DNA from: an uncultured Collinsella sp.
GTDB taxonomy: Bacteria; Actinomycetota; Coriobacteriia; Coriobacteriales; Coriobacteriaceae
DNA: 31,771 bases
Direction: 5' to 3'
Assembly: GCA_900556605.1 (NCBI GenBank)
Contig: USPC01000010.1
Span: 1 to 31,771, forward strand
A program made the position numbers and the translations under genes. The notes under the pieces were generated by a model, which had not been told where the DNA came from, searched no databases, and worked only from the letters and a program-made list of their open reading frames with translations. Below are positions 16,362 to 25,040 of the stretch, piece after piece (within the stretch, counting starts at the first letter, position 1; the number at the start of each line of letters is the position of its first letter).

Positions 16362-17048
16362 ATGATCGTCGCCATCGACGGCCCCGCCGGATCCGGCAAA
16401 TCCACCATCGCCAAGGAGATCGCCCGCCAGCTGGGCTTTAACAAGCTCGACACGGGCGCCATGTACCGCGCCGTCACCTTCGCCGCGCTCGACCGCGGCA
16501 TCGACCTGGATGACGAGGCAGCCATCGATGCCCTCGCCGAGCAGATCGAAATTCGCTTTACCAACGGCACCGGCGAGGATACGCGCCTGACAATTGACGG
16601 CCAGGACGCTTCGGCCGCCATCCGCACCCCGCAGGTCGACGCTAACGTGTCCAAGGTCTCGGCCTATCCAGGCGTGCGCGCCGCCATGCTCATCCATCAG
16701 CGCCGCGCCGCCGAGGACCGCGACATCGTCGCCGAGGGTCGCGACATCGGAACCGTCGTGTTCCCCAACGCGCAGGTCAAGGTGTTCCTAACCGCCGACC
16801 CGCGTGAGCGCGCCCGCCGCCGTGTGCTTCAGCGTCACCAAAACGATGCCCAGCCGCTCACGCCCACGCAACTCGAGGCCGAGGTCGACGAGACCCTCGA
16901 CGCCCTTAAGCAACGCGACAAGCTCGACAGCAGCCGCGAGGTCGCCCCGCTCGAGCCCGCCGAGGACGCCGTGCACGTCGACTCCACCGCCCACACCATC
17001 GACGAGGTCGTCTCGATAATCGAGGACCTCATTAACCAAAGGAGGTAG
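16362..17048 (+). CDS. cmk: Cytidylate kinase
   Basis: Phosphorylates CMP/dCMP to the diphosphates using ATP. P-loop GPAGSGKST at residues 7-15, LDTGAMYRAVT substrate region, RDIGTVVFP (CMP-binding), and FLTADPRERARRR lid region. Length 228 is typical of the bacterial enzyme. The ribosome site GAAAGGAAG precedes the ATG. The stop is 3 bases before plsC, so the two are in one operon. Confidence 0.96.
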   Translation: MIVAIDGPAGSGKSTIAKEIARQLGFNKLDTGAMYRAVTFAALDRGIDLDDEAAIDALAEQIEIRFTNGTGEDTRLTIDGQDASAAIRTPQVDANVSKVSAYPGVRAAMLIHQRRAAEDRDIVAEGRDIGTVVFPNAQVKVFLTADPRERARRRVLQRHQNDAQPLTPTQLEAEVDETLDALKQRDKLDSSREVAPLEPAEDAVHVDSTAHTIDEVVSIIEDLINQRR

Positions 17049-17051
17049 CCC

Positions 17052-17780
17052 ATGCGCCTGTTTAAGCAGACGCCCGAGGACTATTACAACGCCCCCTACG
17101 CCGAGTTCCCGGCGCTCATCCGCGGCACTGTCGTCGTGGTTATGGCCATCCTTTGGGCCTTCTCCAAGCTCATGTGGCGCTGGAAGGTCGAGGACGCCGA
17201 CCTACTGTTTGAGCGCCAAGAAGGCCGCGGCAGCGTGGTCATCTGCAACCACACCTCGATGGCCGAGCTCTTGGCCGTGGAGACGGCGCTGTTCTTTGGG
17301 GGGCGCCGCATTCGTCCCATCTTTAAGTCCGAGTTCGCCAAGAGCAAGATTGTGCGCTGGGCCTTTAGCCGCGTCGGCGGCATCCCCGTGGAGCGTGGTA
17401 CTGCCGATATGAAGTGCTTGCGCGCCGCCCAGCATGCGCTGCAGCGCGGCGAGGACGTTCTGATCTTCCCCGAGGGCACGCGCATCCGCTCGCGCGAGAT
17501 CAAGCCCGAGGTCCACGGCGGTTTTGCGCTCATCGCTCAGATGGGCAAGGCACCTGTGAACCCGCTCGCCATTTGCGGCTGGTCCGACATCACGCCCGTG
17601 GGCAAAAAGATCATGCGTCCCAAGAAATGCTGGATCCGCGCCGGCAAGGCTGTCTCGCTTTCCGACGCACCGGCCGGGCTTAAGCGCACGGAGCGCCTGG
17701 AATGGTTTGAGTCCGAGGCCATGGACCGCGTCTACGCCATGCGAGACGAGCTGTGCGCCGAACATCCGGGCAGGTTCTAG
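17052..17780 (+). CDS. plsC: 1-acyl-glycerol-3-phosphate acyltransferase, PlsC family
   Basis: Makes phosphatidic acid from lysophosphatidate at the inner membrane. One hydrophobic segment is at about 23-40. Motif I is NHTSMAEL with His67, but the usual catalytic Asp (HX4D) is Glu72. Motif II-like GGIPVERG is at about 109-116, motif III FPEGTR at 139-144, and motif IV around PVNPLAICG. The HX4E change is unusual and may be lineage-specific; all other motifs are intact. It lies between cmk and ispH with 2-3 base gaps. With PlsY and GpsA downstream it completes the glycerophospholipid entry path. Confidence 0.9.
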   Translation: MRLFKQTPEDYYNAPYAEFPALIRGTVVVVMAILWAFSKLMWRWKVEDADLLFERQEGRGSVVICNHTSMAELLAVETALFFGGRRIRPIFKSEFAKSKIVRWAFSRVGGIPVERGTADMKCLRAAQHALQRGEDVLIFPEGTRIRSREIKPEVHGGFALIAQMGKAPVNPLAICGWSDITPVGKKIMRPKKCWIRAGKAVSLSDAPAGLKRTERLEWFESEAMDRVYAMRDELCAEHPGRF

Positions 17781-17782
17781 CC

Positions 17783-18682
17783 ATGAGCGAGAACGTGACG
17801 AACACCGCCGTGACTGCGTCCGATCAGGACGGCGCGCCCACCATCGAGATCGCAGCCCACGCCGGCACTTGCTACGGCGTGCAGCGCGCGCTCGATATGG
17901 CGCTAGCCGCCGCACCGCAGGCAGGCGAGTGCGCTCAGGTCCATACCTTGGGGCCGCTCATCCATAACCCCATCGTGGTGCGCGAGCTTGCTGAGGCAGG
18001 CGTTGGCCTGGCCGAGAACCTGGACGACGCCGCATCGGGCACCGTAATCATTCGCGCGCACGGAGTGGTGCCGCAGGTGATCGATGCCGCTCGCGAGCGT
18101 GGCCTTAACGTCGTCGACGCCACCTGCCCTTACGTGAAGAAGGTCCATATGGCAGCCGAGCGCCTGGTGCGCGAGGGCTACCGCGTGGTGGTCGTAGGCG
18201 AGCCAGGTCACCCTGAGGTGGAGGGCATCCTGGGCCACGCCGGCACTGATGCGCTGGTCGTGAGCTGTGCCGCCGACGCCAACGCCTTGTCGTTCAAGGG
18301 CAAGGTAGGCCTCGTCGTGCAGACCACCCAGACCGCGCAGAACCTCGCCGAGGTCGTGGCAGCTATCACCCCGCGCGTGCAGGAGCTGCGTGTGATCAAC
18401 ACCATCTGCGCCGCCACGAGTGAGCGTCAACAGGCAGCAGCCACACTTGCCAACCGCTGCGACTGCATGGTCGTCGTGGGCGGCAAGAACTCGGGCAACA
18501 CCCGCCGCCTGGCGCAGATTTGCGCAGACGCCTGCGAGCGCACGCATCACATCGAGGAAGCTTCAGAGCTTGAGACCGCTTGGTTTACCGACGCTCACCA
18601 CATCGGCATCACCGCCGGAGCCTCCACCCCGCAAGAACACATCGAGCGCGCCGTCGAGCGCATCAAGGAGCTTTGCCGCTAA
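17783..18682 (+). CDS. ispH: 4-hydroxy-3-methylbut-2-enyl diphosphate reductase
   Basis: Last enzyme of the MEP isoprenoid pathway, with an Fe-S cluster. The three cluster cysteines are Cys30 (GTCYGV), Cys115 (DATCPYV) and Cys209 (NTICAAT). GHPEVEG at 142-148 has the catalytic Glu145, and TQTAQNL and SGNT motifs bind the diphosphate. A frame extends 10 codons further into plsC, but ATG 17783, 2 bases after the plsC stop, is the natural start. The first ~20 residues are variable and polar. The IspH-only form (not fused to S1 domains) is seen here. Confidence 0.95.
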   Translation: MSENVTNTAVTASDQDGAPTIEIAAHAGTCYGVQRALDMALAAAPQAGECAQVHTLGPLIHNPIVVRELAEAGVGLAENLDDAASGTVIIRAHGVVPQVIDAARERGLNVVDATCPYVKKVHMAAERLVREGYRVVVVGEPGHPEVEGILGHAGTDALVVSCAADANALSFKGKVGLVVQTTQTAQNLAEVVAAITPRVQELRVINTICAATSERQQAAATLANRCDCMVVVGGKNSGNTRRLAQICADACERTHHIEEASELETAWFTDAHHIGITAGASTPQEHIERAVERIKELCR

Positions 18683-18684
18683 TC

Positions 18685-20127
18685 ATGGACCAGACCGTAC
18701 CCGCATACGCCGCCGAGGTGGCCGATTACGGGCGCAGCCGCGACCCCGAGCCGGGTGAGGGCGCGCTCGTAAAGAACGTGCGTCCCGAATCGCCCGCGTG
18801 GGATGTGGGTATCGAGCCGGGCATGCGCGTGCTCACGGTCAACGGTGAGGCGCTCACCGACATGATCGTGTGGCTCTGGGAGGCCGACGACGACACCGTC
18901 GACCTCGAGGTTTTCGACCCGCGCGACGGCACCGTCACCCCCGTCGAGCTCGACCGCTTCCCGGGCGAGGACTGGGGTTTGGAGTTCGATGGCCCCATCT
19001 TCGACGGCATGCGTACCTGCGTAAACGCCTGCGTGTTCTGCTTTATGACCATGTTGCCCAAGGGCGGCCGCTCCACGCTCTACATTCGCGACGACGACTA
19101 CCGCCTGAGCTTTTTGCAGGGCAACTTCGTCACGCTCACGAACCTCACCGACGAGGACGTGCAAAACGTCATCCAACGCAACATGAGCCCCATGAACGTG
19201 TCGGTCCACGCCGTAAGCCCCGACGTCCGCCGTCGTATGATGGGCCGCAACGCCCAGCGCGGCATGGACGTACTCGAGGCCATCATGGCCGCCGGCATCG
19301 AGATTCACGCGCAGATCGTGTTGTGCCCCGGCATGAACGACGGCGAGGAGCTGGAAAAGACCCTGCGCTTTTGCGAGGAGCACGAGCAAATCACAAGCCT
19401 GGGCATTGTGCCGCTCGGTTTTACCAAGCATCAGAACCGCTTTAGCTGGTCATACAGCGACAAGCCCGAACTGGCGCGCGAGACCATTGCCATGATCCGT
19501 CCCTACCAGGACCGCGCCTTCGAGCGTTTTGGCCGCCACACCTTCCAGATGAGCGACGAGTTCTACCTGGACGCCGGCATCGATCCGCCCGAGGCGGACT
19601 TTTACGACGGCTATCCGCAGTACTACGACGGTATCGGCATGATCCGCTCATACCTAGACGAGACGGACGATGTGCTTGCCGCCGATGCCGAGCGACTGGC
19701 CCGCGTCCGCGAGGCCATCGCCGCTCGCAGCCAGCACCTGCTGTGCCTCTCGGGCGCCAGCGCACGCGACACCGTGGCACGTTTCGTGGAATCGCCGCAG
19801 GGGCTCGCTGGCACCGTCACGGCCATCAAGAATCGCTACTTTGGCGGCAACGTGGACGTGACCGGCCTCATCGTCGCCTGCGACATTCTGGAACAGCTGC
19901 CGCAGGACCTCTCGGGGGTTATGCTCTTTGTGCCTAAGCTCATGTTCAACGCTGACGGCATGACGCTTGACGAGTATCATCGTGACGATTTACTCGCAAG
20001 CCTTACCAGTCGCGGCGCCGAGGTTCATGTGGTGTCGACCATGCCGCATGAGCTGCTCGATACCCTGGAGCACTTCCTTGGCATTGTGCCTGCCGACTCT
20101 AACACTTCCACTGACCCTACCCATTAA
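18685..20127 (+). CDS. DUF512 radical-SAM/PDZ protein (putative Fe-S oxidoreductase)
   Basis: A 480-residue protein of the TIGR03279/DUF512 family. A PDZ-like domain lies at about 25-85 (SPAWDVGIEPGMRVLTVNG). A radical-SAM-like CVNACVFCF then gives Cys112, Cys116 and Cys119 (CX3CX2C). LYIRDDDYRLSFL and GNFVTLTNL follow, both family signatures. The C-terminal half is the DUF512 domain (from about 270) with HTFQMSDEFYL. The molecular role is not established. It starts 2 bases after ispH, and der follows after 10 bases. Neighbourhood with der is common in Gram-positive genomes and hints at a basic cellular role. Confidence 0.88.
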   Translation: MDQTVPAYAAEVADYGRSRDPEPGEGALVKNVRPESPAWDVGIEPGMRVLTVNGEALTDMIVWLWEADDDTVDLEVFDPRDGTVTPVELDRFPGEDWGLEFDGPIFDGMRTCVNACVFCFMTMLPKGGRSTLYIRDDDYRLSFLQGNFVTLTNLTDEDVQNVIQRNMSPMNVSVHAVSPDVRRRMMGRNAQRGMDVLEAIMAAGIEIHAQIVLCPGMNDGEELEKTLRFCEEHEQITSLGIVPLGFTKHQNRFSWSYSDKPELARETIAMIRPYQDRAFERFGRHTFQMSDEFYLDAGIDPPEADFYDGYPQYYDGIGMIRSYLDETDDVLAADAERLARVREAIAARSQHLLCLSGASARDTVARFVESPQGLAGTVTAIKNRYFGGNVDVTGLIVACDILEQLPQDLSGVMLFVPKLMFNADGMTLDEYHRDDLLASLTSRGAEVHVVSTMPHELLDTLEHFLGIVPADSNTSTDPTH

Positions 20128-20137
20128 AGGAGTGCAG

Positions 20138-21472
20138 ATGAAACCTATCGTCGCCGTCGTCGGACGCCCCAACGTGGGCAAGTCCACGCTCGTTAACCGC
20201 CTGGCCCAGACCTCGGACGCCATCGTCCATGAGTCCCGCGGCGTCACGCGCGACCGCTCGTACCACACGGCCGATTGGAACGGCCGCGAGTTCACCATCG
20301 TCGACACGGGCGGCATCGAACCGCTCAAGAGCGATGACGTCTTCGCCACGTCCATTCGCGACCAGGCCCTCGCCGCCGCCGAGGAAGCCGCCGTCATCCT
20401 GTTTGTGGTCGACGGCCGCACCGGCGTCACCGAGGAGGACGAGTCGGTCGCTCGCATGCTCAAGCGCTGCGACAAGCCGGTCTTTCTGCTGGTGAACAAG
20501 CTCGACAACCCCGATCGCGAGAACGACAGCATCTGGGAGTTCTATTCGCTCGGCATCGGTGAGCCCACGCCGCTCTCGGCCCTGCACGGCCACGGCACGG
20601 GCGACCTGCTCGACGACATCGTGGCCCTGTTGCCCGAGGAGGAGGACGAGATCGCCGACGAGTTCCCCGACGCGCTGAACGTCGCCATCATCGGCCGCCC
20701 CAACGCCGGTAAGTCCTCGTTGTTCAACCGCATCCTGGGCGCCGACCGCTCTATCGTGTCCAACATCGCCGGCACGACGCGCGACGCCATCGACACCGTC
20801 GTGGAGCGCAACGGTAAGCACTACCGCATGGTCGATACCGCGGGCATCCGCAAGAAGAGCACTGTGTACGAGAACATCGAGTACTACTCCATGGTCCGCG
20901 GCCTGCGTGCCATCGACCGCGCCGACGTGGCGCTGCTCGTCGTCGATGCCTCCGTGGGCGTCACTGAGCAGGACCAGAAGGTCATGGGTCTTGCCATCGA
21001 GCGCGGCTGCGCCATCGTGGTGCTGCTCAACAAGTGGGATCTGCTCGACGACGACCGTAAGCGCGAGGCCTGCATGGAGACCATCGACCGCCGTCTGGGC
21101 GTTATGGCTCCCTGGGCCCAGTACCTGCGCATCTCTGCCCTCACTGGCCGCAGCGTCGAGAAGATCTGGGCGATGGTCGACGCCGCCGAGAAGACGCGCT
21201 CGCAAAAGATCACCACCTCGCGCCTCAACACGTTCCTCACCGACCTGCGCGAGTTCGGTCATACCGTGGTGGACGGCAAGCGCCGCCTGCGCATGCACTA
21301 CGTGACCCAGACGGGCGTCAACCCGCCGACGTTCACGTTCTTCGTCAACCACAGCGACCTGGTCAACGACACCTACCAGCGCTACGTGGAGAACCGCATG
21401 CGCTCGACCTTCGACTTTGCCGGCACGCCCATTCGACTCTTCTTTAGGAAGAAGGAGCAAAAGGATGCATAA
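20138..21472 (+). CDS. der: Ribosome biogenesis GTPase Der (EngA)
   Basis: Double-Era GTPase needed for 50S assembly. First G domain: GRPNVGKST at 9-17, then the G2 Thr in RGVTRDR and DTGGIE. Second G domain: IIGRPNAGKSSLFN, GTTRDAID, DTAGIRKKS, NKWD. A KH-like C-terminal domain closes the protein (HYVTQTGVNPPTFTFFVN, then NRMRSTFDFAGTPIRLFFR). 444 residues is normal. The ribosome site AAAGGAG precedes ATG 20138; the open frame extending upstream is a shadow inside the DUF512 gene. The stop overlaps plsY by 8 bases. Confidence 0.97.
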   Translation: MKPIVAVVGRPNVGKSTLVNRLAQTSDAIVHESRGVTRDRSYHTADWNGREFTIVDTGGIEPLKSDDVFATSIRDQALAAAEEAAVILFVVDGRTGVTEEDESVARMLKRCDKPVFLLVNKLDNPDRENDSIWEFYSLGIGEPTPLSALHGHGTGDLLDDIVALLPEEEDEIADEFPDALNVAIIGRPNAGKSSLFNRILGADRSIVSNIAGTTRDAIDTVVERNGKHYRMVDTAGIRKKSTVYENIEYYSMVRGLRAIDRADVALLVVDASVGVTEQDQKVMGLAIERGCAIVVLLNKWDLLDDDRKREACMETIDRRLGVMAPWAQYLRISALTGRSVEKIWAMVDAAEKTRSQKITTSRLNTFLTDLREFGHTVVDGKRRLRMHYVTQTGVNPPTFTFFVNHSDLVNDTYQRYVENRMRSTFDFAGTPIRLFFRKKEQKDA

Positions 21473-22148
21473 TCCGATTCTGCTGACCGCCATCTGCGCC
21501 GTGGTCTCGTTCTTTATCGGGGCGATTCCGTTTGGCCTGATCCTGGGCCGCGTGTTCAACCACACCGACATTCGCAAGGCGGGCTCCGGCAACATCGGCA
21601 CCACCAACGCGCTGCGTGTGGCCGGTCCCAAGGTGGCCGCGCTCACGCTGCTGCTCGACTGCCTTAAGGGCGCCATCTGCGTCCTTATCGCGCGTCCGCT
21701 CATCGCGAGCGTGGGCTACGGCTTCCCCGTGAGCATTATGGCCCCCGGTGCCGCCGGCGACTGGATGCTCGGCGTCATCTGCCTGGCGGCCGTGTGGGGC
21801 CACATCTTCTCGCCCTACCTCAACTTCCATGGCGGCAAGGGTATCGCGGTTGGTCTGGGCGTCATCCTCGCTTGGTACTGGCCTATTGGCCTGTCGCTGC
21901 TGGGCATGTTTATCGTGGCCGTCGCCATCACCAAGTATGTGTCGGTGGGCTCGCTCGCCGCTGCCATCGGTCTTCCCATCGCTGCTTGCGCGGTCTTTCC
22001 GTACAGCAGCCTGGGCCTCAAGTTTTGCATGGCGATGATCGGCATCACCGTGGTGTGGGCCCATCGCGCGAATATCCAAAAGCTCATGACGGGTAAGGAG
22101 TCCAAGCTCTCGTTTACCAAGCGCGTCACCGAGCCCGACGATAAGTAG
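21465..22148 (+). CDS. plsY: Glycerol-3-phosphate acyltransferase PlsY
   Basis: Membrane enzyme that transfers the acyl group from acyl-phosphate to glycerol-3-phosphate. It has several hydrophobic segments, and the PlsY loops are visible: GSGNIGTTNALRV near residues 40-50 and NFHGGKGIAVGLG near 123-135, both substrate-binding glycine-rich motifs. A third conserved loop (AHRANIQKLM) is close to the C-terminus. 227 residues. GAAGGAG lies before ATG 21465, inside der, with an 8-base overlap. Confidence 0.95.
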   Translation: MHNPILLTAICAVVSFFIGAIPFGLILGRVFNHTDIRKAGSGNIGTTNALRVAGPKVAALTLLLDCLKGAICVLIARPLIASVGYGFPVSIMAPGAAGDWMLGVICLAAVWGHIFSPYLNFHGGKGIAVGLGVILAWYWPIGLSLLGMFIVAVAITKYVSVGSLAAAIGLPIAACAVFPYSSLGLKFCMAMIGITVVWAHRANIQKLMTGKESKLSFTKRVTEPDDK

Positions 22149-22157
22149 GAGAGAGTC

Positions 22158-23165
22158 ATGAATGTTGCGCTGATTGGCTCCGGCTCCTGGGGAACCGCCA
22201 TCGCCGGCCTCGCCGCCGAGCGAGCCGAGCGCGTGACCATGTGGGCCCACAGCGAGCAGACGGCCACCGGCATTAACGGTGAGCATCGCAACCCGCGCTA
22301 TCTGGTGGACTACGTGCTGCCGGAAAACGTTGTCGCCACGACGGACCTGGCCCAGGCACTCGAGGGCGCCGAGGCCGTCATCTTCGCCGTGCCTTCGACA
22401 CACCTGCGTGACGTCTGTCACCAGGCGGCGCCGTTCGTCGCGGACGACGCCCCGGTGCTCTGCCTCACCAAGGGCATCGAGCCGGAGTCCGGCCTGCTCA
22501 TGAGCGAGGTTATCGCCAGCGAGATCGGCAACGAATCGCGCGTGGCGGCGCTCTCGGGCCCCAACCATGCCGAGGAGATCTGCCGCGGCGGGCTTTCTGC
22601 CGCCGTCATCGCCAGCAAAGATCCGCAGGTAGGGGAGACCTTTAAGGACCTGCTCCTATCCACGGCCTTCCGCATCTACCTGTCGCAGGACATGACCGGC
22701 GTCGAGGTTTGCGGCGCCATGAAAAACGTCATCGCCATCGTGTGCGGCATTTCCGCCGGTTCTGGTGCGGGCGACAACACGCTTGCCCTTATCATGACGC
22801 GCGGCCTGGCCGAGATCAGCCGTCTGGTGCACGCCCGCGGCGGTCAGGCCATGACCTGCATGGGTCTTGCCGGCATGGGTGACCTCATTGCCACCTGCAC
22901 CTCCGAGCATTCGCGCAACCGCACCTTTGGCTACGAGTTTGCCCACGGCGTGTCGCTCGACGAGTACCAGGCGCGCACGCATATGGTGGTCGAGGGCGCC
23001 GTCGCGGCCCGCAGCGTCAGCGAGCTCGCCCGTTCACTGGGCGTAGACATTCCGCTCACCTTTGCCGTGGAGCAAACGCTCTACAACGGTGTTACTTTGG
23101 ATAGGGCGCTCGAGATTCTTACCGATCGCGTCCCTTCTCAAGAGTTCTACGGACTCACCGACTAG
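22158..23165 (+). CDS. gpsA: NAD(P)-dependent glycerol-3-phosphate dehydrogenase
   Basis: Reduces dihydroxyacetone phosphate to sn-glycerol-3-phosphate for lipid synthesis. The Rossmann motif GSGSWGTAIAG is at 7-17. FAVPSTHLR and LTKGIEPES are followed by LSGPNHAEEI (substrate loop). EVCGAMKNVIAI carries the conserved catalytic Lys, and GLAGMGDLIATCTSEHSRNR is the C-terminal signature. 335 residues. It lies 9 bases after plsY, so its product feeds the next enzyme in the same operon. The ribosome site is AGGAGAG. Confidence 0.96.
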   Translation: MNVALIGSGSWGTAIAGLAAERAERVTMWAHSEQTATGINGEHRNPRYLVDYVLPENVVATTDLAQALEGAEAVIFAVPSTHLRDVCHQAAPFVADDAPVLCLTKGIEPESGLLMSEVIASEIGNESRVAALSGPNHAEEICRGGLSAAVIASKDPQVGETFKDLLLSTAFRIYLSQDMTGVEVCGAMKNVIAIVCGISAGSGAGDNTLALIMTRGLAEISRLVHARGGQAMTCMGLAGMGDLIATCTSEHSRNRTFGYEFAHGVSLDEYQARTHMVVEGAVAARSVSELARSLGVDIPLTFAVEQTLYNGVTLDRALEILTDRVPSQEFYGLTD

Positions 23166-23183
23166 CGCAGAAAGGCTTCTACC

Positions 23184-23855
23184 ATGGGTTCCATCAAAAT
23201 CGCTCCGTCCGTCCTCTCGGCCGACATGGCCAACCTCAAGGGCGAACTCGACAAGATTGCCGGCGCCGACTACGTGCACTTCGACGTTATGGACGGCCAC
23301 TTTACCGGCAACCTCACCTTTGGCGTTGACATCCTCAAGGCCGTCAAGCGCTCCACCAACGTGCCGGTCGATGCGCACCTCATGGTGTCAAACCCCGACG
23401 AGACCGTCGATTGGTATGCCGATGCCGGTGCCGATATGATCACCGTACACTACGAGGCCTCTACGCACCTGCACCGCACGCTCACGCACCTGCAGCAGCG
23501 CGGCGTCAAGGCCGGCGTGGTACTCAACCCCGCCACCCCCGTCTGCGTGCTCGAGAGCATCATCGACGTCGTCGACATGGTGCTGCTGATGAGCGTGAAC
23601 CCGGGCTTTGGCGGCCAGAGCTTTATCCCGGGCACCATCGCAAAGCTTCACGAGCTCAAGGCCATGTGCGAGCGTCACGGCGTTTCGCCCCTCATCGAGG
23701 TCGACGGTGGCATTTCTCCCAAGAACATTGCCGAGGTCGTCAAGGCCGGCGCCAACGTGCTCGTGGCCGGTTCTGCCGTATTTAAGTCCGAAGATCCCGC
23801 TGCCGAGGTTGCGCTGCTGCAGAAACTGGGCAACGAGGCCGCACAGGAGGCATAA
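23184..23855 (+). CDS. rpe: Ribulose-phosphate 3-epimerase
   Basis: Pentose-phosphate pathway TIM-barrel enzyme interconverting ribulose-5-P and xylulose-5-P. Signatures: IAPSVLSADMANL at the N-terminus, HFDVMDGHFTGNLTFG with metal-binding His/Asp, HLMVSNPDE, MSVNPGFGGQSFIP and EVDGGISPKN (second catalytic Asp). 223 residues, the normal length. Its stop is 6 bases before the cysteine desulfurase start. Confidence 0.96.
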   Translation: MGSIKIAPSVLSADMANLKGELDKIAGADYVHFDVMDGHFTGNLTFGVDILKAVKRSTNVPVDAHLMVSNPDETVDWYADAGADMITVHYEASTHLHRTLTHLQQRGVKAGVVLNPATPVCVLESIIDVVDMVLLMSVNPGFGGQSFIPGTIAKLHELKAMCERHGVSPLIEVDGGISPKNIAEVVKAGANVLVAGSAVFKSEDPAAEVALLQKLGNEAAQEA

Positions 23856-23861
23856 ACCCTT

Positions 23862-25040
23862 ATGACCGCAGGTCAAAACCGCATACCCGTGAATCTTGAC
23901 TATGCCGCCTCGACGCCCATGCGCGCCGAGGCGCTCCTTGCGCAGCGCGAGTACGACGACAGTGAGCTTGCCGGCGTCAACCCCAACTCGCTGCATTCGC
24001 TCGGCCGCAAGGCTGCCGCGCGTCTGGAGGTTGCACGTCGCGAGATCGCCCGCAGCTTTGGCGCGCGCGTCCGCCCGTCCGAGATTGTACTGACCAACGG
24101 CGGCACCGAAGCCAACCAGCTGGCGCTGCTCGGTCTTGCCGAGGGCGCTCGTCAGCGCGATCGCAAGCGCGATCGTGTAATCGTTTCGGCCATCGAGCAC
24201 GATTCGATTCTGGACAACCTGCCGTTGCTGCGTGCCGCCGGCTTTACCGTCGACCTGGTGCAGCCCTGCCGCATGGGCTACATTGAGCCTGCCACGCTTG
24301 TCGAGCTGCTAGGCGACGACGTGGCGCTCGTGAGCATCATGGTTGCCAACAACGAGACCGGCGTGGTGCAGCCCATCCGCGAGCTTGCCGCGGCCGCGCA
24401 TTCCGTTGGCGCCCTGTTCCACACCGATGCCATCCAGGGGTATCTGCATATTCCGCTCGATGTCACCGAGCTGGGCGTCGACGCCATGTCCGTCGCAGCC
24501 CACAAGATTGGCGGTCCCGTGGCATCCGGCGCGCTCTACCTTAAGAACCGCACGCCGCTGCGCCCGCGCATCTTTGGCGGCGGACAGGAGGGCGGTCGTC
24601 GTGCCGGCACGCAGGACCTGCGCACGCAGCTGGCCTTTACCGCTGCCGCCTCCGTGTTGCTGCCGAATGTGGACCGGGAGCGCGCGACGCTGCAAGCCCT
24701 TTCCGACAAGCTCTACGCCACGCTTACGGCTCATCCGCGTATTCATGCCACCATGGGCGACTACACACAGGCCGATCGCCTGCCGGGCATGGTGTCGATC
24801 TACGTTGACGGCATGGATTCCGAGGAGCTCATCGTCAAGCTCGATGCCGCCGGCTTTGAGGTTTCGGCCGGCTCGGCGTGCTCGAGCGGCAGCATGGACC
24901 CCAGCCACGTTTTGAGCGCGATGGGCATCGGTCGCGAGCAGGCTCTGGGCGCACTGCGCATCTCGTTCGATGACCGCGTGAATCCGAGCGATCTGGACGA
25001 GTTTGCAAGTGCGCTGCTCTCGATCGTAGGCGCCGCATGA
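23862..25040 (+). CDS. Cysteine desulfurase (NifS/IscS family)
   Basis: PLP enzyme taking sulfur from cysteine, 392 residues. LDYAASTPM at the N-terminus, TNGGTEANQLAL (cofactor phosphate site), HTDAIQ, and the PLP-binding Lys215 in AAHKIGGP. The mobile-loop catalytic Cys340 is in GSACSSGSMDPSHVL. The family is clear, but whether it serves Fe-S assembly, tRNA thiolation or another pathway is not; no iscU or mnmA neighbour is present. It overlaps the NIF3-like gene by 4 bases. Confidence 0.92.
   Translation: MTAGQNRIPVNLDYAASTPMRAEALLAQREYDDSELAGVNPNSLHSLGRKAAARLEVARREIARSFGARVRPSEIVLTNGGTEANQLALLGLAEGARQRDRKRDRVIVSAIEHDSILDNLPLLRAAGFTVDLVQPCRMGYIEPATLVELLGDDVALVSIMVANNETGVVQPIRELAAAAHSVGALFHTDAIQGYLHIPLDVTELGVDAMSVAAHKIGGPVASGALYLKNRTPLRPRIFGGGQEGGRRAGTQDLRTQLAFTAAASVLLPNVDRERATLQALSDKLYATLTAHPRIHATMGDYTQADRLPGMVSIYVDGMDSEELIVKLDAAGFEVSAGSACSSGSMDPSHVLSAMGIGREQALGALRISFDDRVNPSDLDEFASALLSIVGAA

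Noticed and set aside
20117..21703. 528-codon minus-strand open frame across der
   Set aside because: It is a long shadow frame caused by GC-rich codons. It has no recognisable domain and der on the plus strand is unmistakable.
21444..22568. 374-codon minus-strand open frame across plsY and gpsA
   Set aside because: Shadow of two clear plus-strand genes; the translation is His/Asp/Gly-rich and lacks domains.
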